Shown here piece by piece: positions 45,650 through 54,180 of a DNA stretch of 64,000 bases. The DNA is from Paracoccus aestuariivivens (GTDB lineage Bacteria; Pseudomonadota; Alphaproteobacteria; Rhodobacterales; Rhodobacteraceae). Location of the stretch: NCBI RefSeq assembly GCF_009711225.1, contig NZ_WMIE01000013.1:1-64000 (forward strand), read 5' to 3'. The position numbers and the translations under genes are program-made. Position 1 is the first letter of the stretch; the number at the start of each line of letters is the position of its first letter. Below the pieces are notes generated by a model. It was given only the letters and a program-made list of their open reading frames with translations, did not search any database and was not told the DNA's origin.

Positions 45650-46222
45650 GTGGCAAAACAAAGCGAACATTGGGTCTTTGCCTATGGCTCGCTGATGTGG
45701 GATCCGGGTTTCCCTGTGGCCGAGGCTGTCGGCGCGCGGCTGGACGGGTTCAGCCGACGGTTCTGTCTGCGCTCGGTTGTCTATCGCGGGACGGTCGATG
45801 CACCGGGATTGGTGCTTGGACTTGATGCGGATGGCGGGGCGGATTGTGTCGGTCTGGCGCTGCGCGTGGCAGATGCCGATTGGCCTGACGCGATCCAGGG
45901 GCTTCGCCTACGGGAACTGACCACCAACGCCTATGAGGAACGGATCCTGCCGCTGACGCTGACCGATGGGCGCCACGTCAGCGCGGTCGGCTATGTCATC
46001 CGCCGCGACCATGACCAATATGCCGGAGAGCTTGATCTGGACGAGCAGGCCCGGATCATTGCGGGCGCCCGGGGCGGGCGTGGACCGAATTACGAGTATC
46101 TTTTCAACACCGCCTCGCATCTGGCCGAAATGGGCGTCACCGATCTGGACATGGATGCGCTGGCCCGCCTTGTTCGCGGGCTGATCTCGCACGATACGGG
46201 GCATGGCGGGAAGCCGGATTAA
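45650..46222 (+). CDS. Gamma-glutamylcyclotransferase, ChaC-like
   Basis: 190-residue GGCT-fold protein. The substrate loop is VFAYGSLMWDPGF at about 9-21, and the C-terminal GPNYEYLFNTASHLAEMG is typical of ChaC-type proteins that cleave glutathione to 5-oxoproline and Cys-Gly. GTG start with AAAGG about 12 bases upstream. The catalytic glutamate assignment is uncertain by eye. Confidence 0.9.
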   Translation: MAKQSEHWVFAYGSLMWDPGFPVAEAVGARLDGFSRRFCLRSVVYRGTVDAPGLVLGLDADGGADCVGLALRVADADWPDAIQGLRLRELTTNAYEERILPLTLTDGRHVSAVGYVIRRDHDQYAGELDLDEQARIIAGARGGRGPNYEYLFNTASHLAEMGVTDLDMDALARLVRGLISHDTGHGGKPD

Positions 46223-46309
46223 GTCTTTCCGTGCAAATGCTTCCGTTCCGCTTGCATCGGAGCGCTTCGGCTCTACACTCGGTCCCGATTGCATCAAGAG
46301 GGGGCGGAG

Positions 46310-47980
46310 TTGTCCCAGGCCGACACCGACGACACCGGCGCGGAGTACCCGCTGGAAGACGATAACAGCTACAACCGCAAAGGGCGGGCGTCGCGATTAA
46401 CCGCGACCCGCAATGCACGGCGGGCTGGTCAGCCTGCGGCTGAACCGCATTTCTCGCAGCCCGTGCGTCAGGTCGTGTTCATGCTGATCGTGCTGGCGCT
46501 GGTCGGCGTCGGTGCGTGGTTCGCCTATGGCCGCATCCTGCCGATCTTTGCGGCGAACCCCTTGCTGAACGGCGCAATTCTAGTGGTCTTCGCATTGGGA
46601 GTGCTGACCTGCTTCTGGCAGGTGGCACAGTTGATCAACTCGGTCAGCTGGATCGAGCGGTTTGCTGCAGGTAAACTGGGATATGGAACAAACGAGCAGG
46701 CGCCGGGAAGCACCGCGCCGCGACTGCTTGCACCTTTGGCGCAATTGTTGGGCTCGCGGGGGCCGGTCGGCGCGACGATTACAACCGACTCGGCGCGCTC
46801 GATCCTTGAATCACTGGCGACCCGTATCGACGAGGCGCGCGATATCACGCGCTATCTGGGCAATCTTCTTATTTTTCTGGGACTTCTGGGAACCTTCTAC
46901 GGTCTTGCAACAACCGTTCCTGCCATCGTCGAAACCATCCGGACGCTTGCCCCCGAACAGGGCGAATCGGGCGTCGAGGTGTTCGACAAGCTGATGCACG
47001 GACTTGAGACGCAGCTTGGCGGCATGGCCACGGCGTTCTCCAGCTCGCTGCTGGGTCTGGCGGGTTCGCTGGTCGTCGGCCTGCTGGAACTGTTTGCCAG
47101 CCACGGCCAGAACCGCTTCTACCGCGAGCTTGAGGAATGGCTGTCGACCTTTACCCGCATCGGTTTGTCGGGCGGCGATGGCGGGTTGAATGAGGCCCAT
47201 CTGGCCGAATTCATGTCCGGCATGCAGAACCAGCTTGTCGATTTGCAGGAGTTCTACGTTCAGCGCGATGAATTGCGCGATCAGGAAGCGACCGACGCCG
47301 ATGCGCGTTCTCTTGCGCTAGTCGGCGGCGTCGATCGCCTGACCAACCTGATCGGTTCGGATCGTGACGCAATGGCTTCCGAGCTTGCCGCCGAGCGGCA
47401 GGCTCAGGCAGAAAGCCATTATCGCCTGACCAGCATCCTTGAGCGCATTTCCGATCAGCAGGCACGTCTGGTGGATGCGACAACCGTTGCCGCATCGGAA
47501 ACCGCGCGATCCGAAGATCTGACCGCGCGGCTCGAACAGGTTCTGGCCCGCTTTGCCGATGGGCAGGACCATCTGATTTCTCTGGCCCAGACTGCGCCGA
47601 CCGTGCATCTGCCGCCCGAGCTTTCTCATGCTCTGGCGCGCATCACGGAAAGCCAGCAACGCCTTGCATTGATGGCGCAATCCCCGTCCACACCTGCCGT
47701 GGGTGATCGGGAAGCCGATGCGGCGCAGCATCAATCGTTGACCCGTGCTTTGAACCGTTTGGCCGACGGACAGTCGCGTCTGGTCGAACTGGCCGAGGCG
47801 AAACCTGCGCCGCAGGATGATCCGGAATCGCGGATGCGGTTGCGCTCGATCGACGTGCAATTGGGTCGATTGCTGGAGGAAACCGCCAGCAGCCGCGACG
47901 GGCTGATCGCCGAGTTGCGCGAGGACATGGCCGCCCTGACCCGCGCCATCCGGGCGCTGGAGGGACGTGATGGGGCTTAG
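46310..47980 (+). CDS. MotA/TolQ/ExbB-like membrane protein
   Basis: 556-residue proton-channel-family protein. A charged cytosolic N-terminus of about 50 residues comes first. Hydrophobic segments follow at about 55-75 and 85-105, and a pair around 180-260 holds the MotA-type LLIFLGLLGTFYGLA and AFSSSLLGLAGSLVVGLLE. The remaining 270 residues form a long helical, Gln/Glu/Arg-rich coiled-coil tail. The start is TTG 46310 behind GAGGGGG; a TTG seven codons upstream is also possible. Coupled to the MotB-like gene. Function unknown: it lacks flagellar or Tol neighbours. Confidence 0.85.
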   Translation: MSQADTDDTGAEYPLEDDNSYNRKGRASRLTATRNARRAGQPAAEPHFSQPVRQVVFMLIVLALVGVGAWFAYGRILPIFAANPLLNGAILVVFALGVLTCFWQVAQLINSVSWIERFAAGKLGYGTNEQAPGSTAPRLLAPLAQLLGSRGPVGATITTDSARSILESLATRIDEARDITRYLGNLLIFLGLLGTFYGLATTVPAIVETIRTLAPEQGESGVEVFDKLMHGLETQLGGMATAFSSSLLGLAGSLVVGLLELFASHGQNRFYRELEEWLSTFTRIGLSGGDGGLNEAHLAEFMSGMQNQLVDLQEFYVQRDELRDQEATDADARSLALVGGVDRLTNLIGSDRDAMASELAAERQAQAESHYRLTSILERISDQQARLVDATTVAASETARSEDLTARLEQVLARFADGQDHLISLAQTAPTVHLPPELSHALARITESQQRLALMAQSPSTPAVGDREADAAQHQSLTRALNRLADGQSRLVELAEAKPAPQDDPESRMRLRSIDVQLGRLLEETASSRDGLIAELREDMAALTRAIRALEGRDGA

Positions 47981-49382
47981 CCGCAAAGGGGGCGAACGCT
48001 TCTCGACTAATATCTGGCCGGGCTTTGTCGATGCGATGTCGACCCTGCTTCTGGTGCTGATCTTTACGCTGACCATCTTCATGGTGCTGCAATCGGTCTT
48101 GCGCCAGCGCATCTCGACGCAAGACAGCGAATTGGAGCAACTGGGGGATCGTGTCGCGGCACTCAGCAACGCGCTTTCCAGCTCGCAGGATCAGGCGCAA
48201 AACCTTGATCGTGATCTTGAGGCAGAGCGCACGCGGTTGAAAGCCTCGGAAGCTGCCGTCGCTCAGGCAAGGGGCGAGATCGATGCGCAGACCGAGGCGG
48301 CCCGTCTGGCCGCCGCGAGACGCGAGGCACTGGAGGCTTTGGTCACTGATCTGAGGACCAAGAATCAGGACACGGATCAGCGTCTTAGCGAGACGCAGTT
48401 GAAATTGTCCGACGCCGAAGCCGCGCGACTGGTCGATGCCGCCGCCGCCAAAGCATTACAAGAACGGTTGGACAGTTCTGGTGCGGAACTGACTGCGACC
48501 ACGCTCGCCTTGGACCAGGCACGCAAAAAGGCCGAAGAAACGCTGACCCTGCTCGCCGCAGCCGATGCCGCGAAGAAGGAACTTGGCGACAAGCTGTCCT
48601 CGCAAACGACCGAAGCCGACAAGCAAGCCGGCTTGCTTGCCGTCGCCCAGCAAAAGCTTTCTGAACAGGAAGCGCTTTCGACCGAAGATCAGCGGCGCGT
48701 GGCGTTGTTGAACCAGCAGGTCGCCCAGTTGAACGACCAGCTTGGCAGTCTGCAATCGGTCCTTGATGTCGCCAGCGACGACAAGCGCGACGCAGATCTG
48801 AAGGTCGAGGATCTGGGCCGCCAGTTGAACGTCGCGTTGGTGCGCGCCGCCGAAGAAGAACGCAAACGTCGCTCGCTGGAAGAGGAGGCCCGCTCCAAGG
48901 CCGAATCCGAGGCCCGCGATCTGGCCCGCTATCGCTCGGAGTTTTTCGGACGCCTATCGCAAATCCTTGCCGGTCGCGAAGGCGTTCGGGTGGTCGGTGA
49001 TCGCTTCGTCTTCTCCTCGGAGGTGCTGTTTCCTGCCGGAGAAGCAACCCTGTCAGCCGAAGGCGAAACACAAATCGCGCGGGTGACCGAGCAATTGAAG
49101 CAGATCTCGGGTGAGATCCCGTCCGAAATCGACTGGATCATCCGCGTCGACGGCCATACCGACAGCCAGCCATTGTCGGGACAGGGGCGCTACCGCGACA
49201 ATTGGGAATTAAGTCAGGCGCGCGCGTTGTCCGTCGTTCGATATATGGTCGATCAACTGGGTTTCCCCGCCAGCCGACTGCTGCCGGCTGGCTTTGCCGA
49301 TACCCGTCCGGTTACCGATGGGACCGATCCGGCATCGCTGGCCGCTAACCGTCGGATCGAGTTGAAGCTGACGGAACGCTAG
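47970..49382 (+). CDS. MotB/OmpA-like peptidoglycan-binding protein
   Basis: 470-residue partner of the preceding channel protein. The N-terminal membrane segment has the proton-carrying Asp equivalent (D21 in WPGFVDAMSTLLLVLIF). About 280 residues of coiled coil follow (50-330). The OmpA/MotB peptidoglycan-binding domain has VDGHTDSQPLSG and ELSQARALSVVRYMV. The start is ATG 47970 with GGAGGG at 5 nt, overlapping the upstream gene. The coiled coil is unusually long compared with MotB or TolR. Confidence 0.87.
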   Translation: MGLSRKGGERFSTNIWPGFVDAMSTLLLVLIFTLTIFMVLQSVLRQRISTQDSELEQLGDRVAALSNALSSSQDQAQNLDRDLEAERTRLKASEAAVAQARGEIDAQTEAARLAAARREALEALVTDLRTKNQDTDQRLSETQLKLSDAEAARLVDAAAAKALQERLDSSGAELTATTLALDQARKKAEETLTLLAAADAAKKELGDKLSSQTTEADKQAGLLAVAQQKLSEQEALSTEDQRRVALLNQQVAQLNDQLGSLQSVLDVASDDKRDADLKVEDLGRQLNVALVRAAEEERKRRSLEEEARSKAESEARDLARYRSEFFGRLSQILAGREGVRVVGDRFVFSSEVLFPAGEATLSAEGETQIARVTEQLKQISGEIPSEIDWIIRVDGHTDSQPLSGQGRYRDNWELSQARALSVVRYMVDQLGFPASRLLPAGFADTRPVTDGTDPASLAANRRIELKLTER

Positions 49383-50350
49383 GCGCGCGGATCGACCATC
49401 GCATATTGGTCGGGAAAACGGTTCAGATAGCGCAGCATTGGACCCGCCGCCCGCCATTGCCGGAACAGGGTCGAGCGCAAGTCATTGACGTCCGGCCAGT
49501 GTCTGCTGCTTGCCGCCTTGACCTGCGGCGCGTCGGGAAAGTGTTGGCTGATGATGCGGGAAAATGCTTCCCTCATCCGCATAGGGACAATTCCCTGCGA
49601 GATCGAAAGCCAAGGCTTCCGGGTCCCGATGAAATGGATCAGGCAGGGGTCTGCCATCGCCGTCAGATGCGCCGATGCCGACGTGAACTGCCAATTCCAA
49701 AGCGGGCTCATTTCCGCCCAATCGCCTTTCAGAATACCATTCATCAGGGCCTGATCCCGTCCCAGACCGGCAAGATGCTTGCGCGCGAAGCTTGCCGCGC
49801 GCGCAGGCATGTCCTGTGTCGCAAAGCCCTCGGTGTCGATCATGACGACACCCGCATTGAAATAGGGGTGGGCAGGCTCGCCGAGCTTGCTGAATTCCTG
49901 AACCTTGCGGTTCGGCGTGCGCCATTGCCGGTTGTCGCGGACAGCCGCGACAGCATGTCCCAGCATATCCGAGGCAAGCAATTGCGATAGATCGCCGCGT
50001 TCATACAGAATATCGGCATCGATCACGAGAATGCGGCGATAATGGCCACGCAAGGCGTTGCCAAGAAACAGTTCCATATAAGTCGCAAGCGAACGCCGCG
50101 CGTCGAGCGGCAGCGCGTCAAGCAAAGCTTCATCGCGCGCGGCGACATGGCCGATACCGGCCTGCATCAGCACCTCTGGCAACTCGACCGGTTCGGGGCC
50201 GCCGATCAGAATGTCATGGGGATAGCCTGCCGCTGCCATCGCCAAGGCCGGAACCGAAGCATATGGCAGATAATTCGCATCGCAGGCCACGATCACGGCC
50301 AGATCGGATGCAGGCTTGAAGCCGGGGCTGAAAATCGGAGTCAGGCTCAT
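49379..50350 (-). CDS. Glycosyltransferase, GT8-like
   Basis: 323-residue cytosolic glycosyltransferase of GT8/GT-A type. The metal-binding DxD is in VIDADILYERGD near residue 112. PYFNAGVVMIDTEGF is the acceptor-side motif, with LGRDQALMNGIL and HFIGTRKPW later. The sugar donor and acceptor are unknown. Its stop overlaps the stop of the MotB-like gene by four bases. Confidence 0.85.
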   Translation of the reverse strand: MSLTPIFSPGFKPASDLAVIVACDANYLPYASVPALAMAAAGYPHDILIGGPEPVELPEVLMQAGIGHVAARDEALLDALPLDARRSLATYMELFLGNALRGHYRRILVIDADILYERGDLSQLLASDMLGHAVAAVRDNRQWRTPNRKVQEFSKLGEPAHPYFNAGVVMIDTEGFATQDMPARAASFARKHLAGLGRDQALMNGILKGDWAEMSPLWNWQFTSASAHLTAMADPCLIHFIGTRKPWLSISQGIVPMRMREAFSRIISQHFPDAPQVKAASSRHWPDVNDLRSTLFRQWRAAGPMLRYLNRFPDQYAMVDPRA

Positions 50351-50443
50351 TCGGCCCTCGTTGGCATCACGGCTGGAACCTTTGCACGTAAGTATTGGTG
50401 CGGCAGTTCTAGGTTCTTGGCCGTGACTTGTCCAACGGCTAGC

Positions 50444-51001
50444 TCAAGCCTCGGGATTCGGGGTCGTCACTTCGCGCGGCGGACGGCCGATCACTTCGCG
50501 CAGCGCATCGAGCTCGATGAAATTATCGGCCTGACGGCGCAACTCGTCGGCGATCATCGGTGGTTGGCTGCGCATGGTCGAGACGACCGAAACCCGCACA
50601 CCTTGCCGCTGCAAGGATTCAACCAGCGGCCTGAAATCTCCGTCGCCCGAAAACAGGACCGCATGATCCAGCCGCGGGGCAAGCTCCATCGCATTCACGA
50701 CAAGCTCGACATCCATGTTCCCCTTGACCTTGCGGCGCCCCAAAGCGTCGGTGTATTCGCGGGCCGGCTTGGTCACCATCGAGAAACCGTTGTAATGGAG
50801 CCAATCGACCAAGGGACGGATGGGTGAGTAATCTTCGTTCTCAAGCAGGGCAGTATAGTAATATGCGCGGATCAACTTGCCACGCCGTTCGAATTCCTGG
50901 CGAAGCAGCTTGTAATCGATGTCGAAGCCGAGCGACTTTGCCGCGGCGTATAGATTCGAACCATCAATAAACAAAGCTAGCCTGTCGTCTTTGTAAAACA
51001 C
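50444..51001 (-). CDS. NYN domain (LabA/DUF88-type) protein
   Basis: 185-residue PIN-like fold protein. Conserved acidic residues are in LFIDGSNLY (D13), KGNMDVELVVNAM and FSGDGDFRPLVESL, the metal-binding pattern of NYN nucleases. Likely an RNase, substrate unknown. It starts with GTG 51001 behind GAGG. The start lies only 12 bases from the divergent folK start. Confidence 0.9.
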   Translation of the reverse strand: MFYKDDRLALFIDGSNLYAAAKSLGFDIDYKLLRQEFERRGKLIRAYYYTALLENEDYSPIRPLVDWLHYNGFSMVTKPAREYTDALGRRKVKGNMDVELVVNAMELAPRLDHAVLFSGDGDFRPLVESLQRQGVRVSVVSTMRSQPPMIADELRRQADNFIELDALREVIGRPPREVTTPNPEA

Positions 51002-51013
51002 GATAACCTCGAT

Positions 51014-51607
51014 ATGAATCAGAATTCTTTACTTTCCTCGAAGCTAGCCCTGATCGCTTTAGGCGGGAACCTGCATAGTTTGGCAGGTACCCCTGAGGAC
51101 ACGCTTCGCGCCGCATTACGGCAAATTGTCGGTATTCCAAGTGTGGCTCTGACAGGCGTCAGCCGCTTTTGGCGAACGCCCGCATTTCCGGAAGGCAGTG
51201 GTCCCGATTATGTTAATGCGGCAGCCTGCTTGCAAACGGATTCGGCACCAGAGGCGCTTCTGGAAGCATTTCATCGGATCGAGGCCGATCTGGGTCGGGT
51301 GCGACAGGGGCCGCGCTGGCAATCGCGGGGCATCGACATAGATCTGATTGCCTATGGCGGTGCCGTCTTACCGGACGCGGAAACTCAGCTACGTTGGCTG
51401 GGCTTGCCGCCGGAACAACAGGCGCTGTCTGCCCCTGAAACCCTGATCCTGCCACATCCGCGCATGCAGGATCGCGGCTTTGTTCTGTTCCCCTTGGCCG
51501 AGATCGCGCCCAATTGGGTACATCCTCAACTGAAACGTTGCGTGTCCGAGCTTTTGTCCATCTTGCCAGCCGAGGCACGCGAGGGTATAGCGCCTTTGAA
51601 TGCTTGA
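51014..51607 (+). CDS. folK: HPPK: hydroxymethyldihydropterin pyrophosphokinase
   Basis: 197-residue folate-pathway kinase. ALGGNL near the N-terminus, FWRTPAFPEGSGPDYVNAA, and RWQSRGIDIDLIAYGG with the Mg-binding DIDLI are HPPK signatures; LPHPRMQDRGFVLFPLAEI is near the end. No obvious ribosome site, and almost no leader separates it from the divergent gene. A second folate gene, the cyclo-ligase, is elsewhere in the window. Confidence 0.93.
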   Translation: MNQNSLLSSKLALIALGGNLHSLAGTPEDTLRAALRQIVGIPSVALTGVSRFWRTPAFPEGSGPDYVNAAACLQTDSAPEALLEAFHRIEADLGRVRQGPRWQSRGIDIDLIAYGGAVLPDAETQLRWLGLPPEQQALSAPETLILPHPRMQDRGFVLFPLAEIAPNWVHPQLKRCVSELLSILPAEAREGIAPLNA

Positions 51608-51675
51608 CATTCCTGTGGTGAAGCGCCAAATATCCTGCTTCGCCCTGCATCCTGATTCCAAGCCGAAGGTGACCG

Positions 51676-52032
51676 ATGGCCCGCGTGACAGTCGAAGATT
51701 GCGTCGACAAGGTTCCGAACCGTTTTGATCTCGTGATGCTGGCCGCGCATCGCGCCCGCGAGATCACTTCCGGAAGCCAACTGACAATCGACCGCGACAA
51801 CGACAAGAACCCGGTCGTCGCGCTGCGCGAAATCGCTGACGAAACCCAGCCGGTAGACGACCTGCGCGAGCGCATGATCGAAGCGACGCAGACCCAGATC
51901 GAAGTCGACGAGCCCGAAGAAGACGCGATGGCGCTTCTGCTTGGCGCGGAAGTCGATCGTCCCAAGCCCGCCGACGAAGAATCGGAAGAGCGCATGCTTC
52001 GCATGATGCTGGAAGCCCAAGGCCGCAACTAA
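51676..52032 (+). CDS. rpoZ: RNA polymerase omega subunit
   Basis: 118 residues. [29 protein letters not shown] is the omega N-terminus, shown here only as the recognisable [15 protein letters not shown] core. [12 protein letters not shown] completes the conserved part, followed by an acidic tail. Omega helps assemble RNA polymerase and forms part of a ppGpp site. It is followed directly by the Rel/SpoT gene. Confidence 0.95.
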   Translation: MARVTVEDCVDKVPNRFDLVMLAAHRAREITSGSQLTIDRDNDKNPVVALREIADETQPVDDLRERMIEATQTQIEVDEPEEDAMALLLGAEVDRPKPADEESEERMLRMMLEAQGRN

Positions 52033-52062
52033 GGCTGAATCTATACGGGGTCTTCGGCAAAT

Positions 52063-54180
52063 ATGATCGACGTCGAAGACCTCATCGCGCTTGTCCGCAA
52101 CTACAACCCTCGGACCAATTCGGATCTGATCCGCGACGCCTATGAATATGGCCGCCGGATGCATGAGGGTCAGTTCCGCCATTCGGGCGAACCCTATTTC
52201 ACCCATCCCATCGCCGTCGCCGCCATCCTGACAGAAATGCGACTTGATGATGCGACCATCGTGACCGCGCTGCTGCATGACACGATCGAGGATACGCGCT
52301 CGACCTGGGCCGAAGTCTCGCAGATGTTCGGGCGAGAGATCGCAGATCTGGTCGATGGCGTGACCAAGCTGACCAATCTGCAGCTTTCCGGCACTCACTC
52401 GAAACAAGCCGAGAATTTCCGCAAGCTTTTCATGGCGATGTCTCGCGATCTTCGCGTGATTTTGGTGAAGCTTGCCGACCGTCTGCACAATATGCGGACG
52501 ATCAAATCCATGCGTCCCGAAAAGCAGTCCCAGAAAGCGCGTGAGACGATGGATATCTATGCGCCGTTGGCCGGTCGTATGGGTATGCAATGGATGCGCG
52601 AAGAACTTGAGGATCTTGCCTTCAAGGTCATCAATCCCGAGGCGCGAAACTCGATCATCCGTCGCTTTGTCAGCCTGCAACGCGATTCCGGCGACGTGAT
52701 CCCCAAGATCACTGCCGATATCCGTGCCGAGCTTGAGCGCGAGGGGATCGAGGCCGATGTCTATGGCCGCGCCAAGCGTCCGTTCAGCATCTGGCGCAAG
52801 ATGCAGGAAAAGCAGCTGAGTTTCTCGCGTCTGTCAGACATTTACGGTTTCCGCATCATCACGCGGACCGAACCGGATTGCTATCGCACGCTAGGGGTGA
52901 TCCATCATCGCTGGCGCGCGGTGCCGGGCCGGTTCAAGGATTACATCAGCCAGCCCAAGGCCAACGGCTATCGCTCGATCCATACCACGGTGTCGGGGCG
53001 CGATGGGAAGCGGGTCGAGGTTCAGGTGCGGACCCGACAGATGCACGAGGTTGCCGAGGCCGGCGTGGCTGCGCATTGGGCTTACCGCGACGGTGTGCGC
53101 ACCGAAAACCCCTTTGCCGTCGATCCGGGGGAATGGATCGCCAGCCTTACCGAGCGTTTCGGCGAGGAAGATCACGACGAGTTTCTCGAGCATGTAAAGC
53201 TCGAGATGTATTCGGATCAGGTGTTCTGCTTCTCGCCCAAGGGCGACGTCATCCCGCTGCCGAAAGGCGCGACGCCGATCGACTTTGCCTATGCAATTCA
53301 CACGCGGCTGGGCAATAGCTGTGTCGGGGCCAAGGTGGACGGCATTCGCGTGCCCTTGTGGACGCGATTGAAGAACGGTCAGTCGGTTGAGATCATTGCT
53401 GCCTCGGGTCAGCGTCCGCAGCCGACTTGGCTGGATATCGTCGTGACTGGTCGTGCCAAGGCAGCCATCCGGCGCAGCTTGCGGCAGGAAGACCGCTCGC
53501 GGTTTATCCGGCTTGGCTCGGAACTGATCCGCGTCGCGTTCGAGCACGTTGGCCGTCGTGTCACCGACAAGGCGCTTCGGACTGCCGCACGGACCATGGC
53601 CTTGCCGGATACGGACGAGCTTTTGGCCCGCATCGGTAGTGCCGAAATCTCGGCGCATGAGGTTTTATCCGCACTTTACCCCGAACTTGCGGCCAAGCGC
53701 AGCGAGATTGACGCAAGACGCGGCGTTGCCGGACTTGAGGCCGATCAGGAATTTACCCGCGCGCCCTGCTGCAATCCTTTGCCGGGTGAACGGATCGTCG
53801 GCATCACCTATCGTGGCAAGGGCGTGGTGATCCATGCCATCGACTGCCCCGTGCTGGCCGAGTACGAGGAAAGCCCCGAGCGTTGGGTCGATCTGCATTG
53901 GCGCGAAGGGCAGCATCCGCCCGCATACTCGACCAATCTGCTGTTGACCATTCGCCACGACGCGGGTGTTCTGGGCCGCATCTGCACGCTGATCGGCGGG
54001 CAGGGGGCCAATATCTCGGATCTGGAATTCCTTGATCGTAAGCCGGATTTCTACCGCCTGAGAATCGAGGTCGAATTGCGCGACAGCGAACATCTGCATG
54101 CGTTGTTGACCGCGCTCGAGGCTGAAAGCGACGTGGCGCAAGTCGCGCGCATCCGCGACCCATCGGCAAATCTGGACTAA
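52063..54180 (+). CDS. rsh: Bifunctional (p)ppGpp synthetase/hydrolase
   Basis: 705-residue Rel/SpoT homologue. The HD hydrolase domain has FTHPIAVAAIL and ALLHDTIEDT (about residues 45-85). The synthetase domain contains DIYGFRIITR and KDYISQPKANGYRSIHT (about 265-330). The TGS domain begins near 395 (GDVIPLPKGATPIDFAYAIH), and a C-terminal ACT domain starts near 630. Both catalytic domains look intact. Directly downstream of rpoZ. Its stop overlaps the puuB-like stop by four bases. Confidence 0.95.
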   Translation: MIDVEDLIALVRNYNPRTNSDLIRDAYEYGRRMHEGQFRHSGEPYFTHPIAVAAILTEMRLDDATIVTALLHDTIEDTRSTWAEVSQMFGREIADLVDGVTKLTNLQLSGTHSKQAENFRKLFMAMSRDLRVILVKLADRLHNMRTIKSMRPEKQSQKARETMDIYAPLAGRMGMQWMREELEDLAFKVINPEARNSIIRRFVSLQRDSGDVIPKITADIRAELEREGIEADVYGRAKRPFSIWRKMQEKQLSFSRLSDIYGFRIITRTEPDCYRTLGVIHHRWRAVPGRFKDYISQPKANGYRSIHTTVSGRDGKRVEVQVRTRQMHEVAEAGVAAHWAYRDGVRTENPFAVDPGEWIASLTERFGEEDHDEFLEHVKLEMYSDQVFCFSPKGDVIPLPKGATPIDFAYAIHTRLGNSCVGAKVDGIRVPLWTRLKNGQSVEIIAASGQRPQPTWLDIVVTGRAKAAIRRSLRQEDRSRFIRLGSELIRVAFEHVGRRVTDKALRTAARTMALPDTDELLARIGSAEISAHEVLSALYPELAAKRSEIDARRGVAGLEADQEFTRAPCCNPLPGERIVGITYRGKGVVIHAIDCPVLAEYEESPERWVDLHWREGQHPPAYSTNLLLTIRHDAGVLGRICTLIGGQGANISDLEFLDRKPDFYRLRIEVELRDSEHLHALLTALEAESDVAQVARIRDPSANLD

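Noticed and set aside
46310..49382. Zorya anti-phage system (ZorA/ZorB)
   Set aside because: The MotA/MotB-like pair has the right general type, but no ZorC, ZorD or ZorE gene is adjacent. Flanking genes are a cyclotransferase and a glycosyltransferase, and the MotB-like protein has a far longer coiled coil than ZorB.
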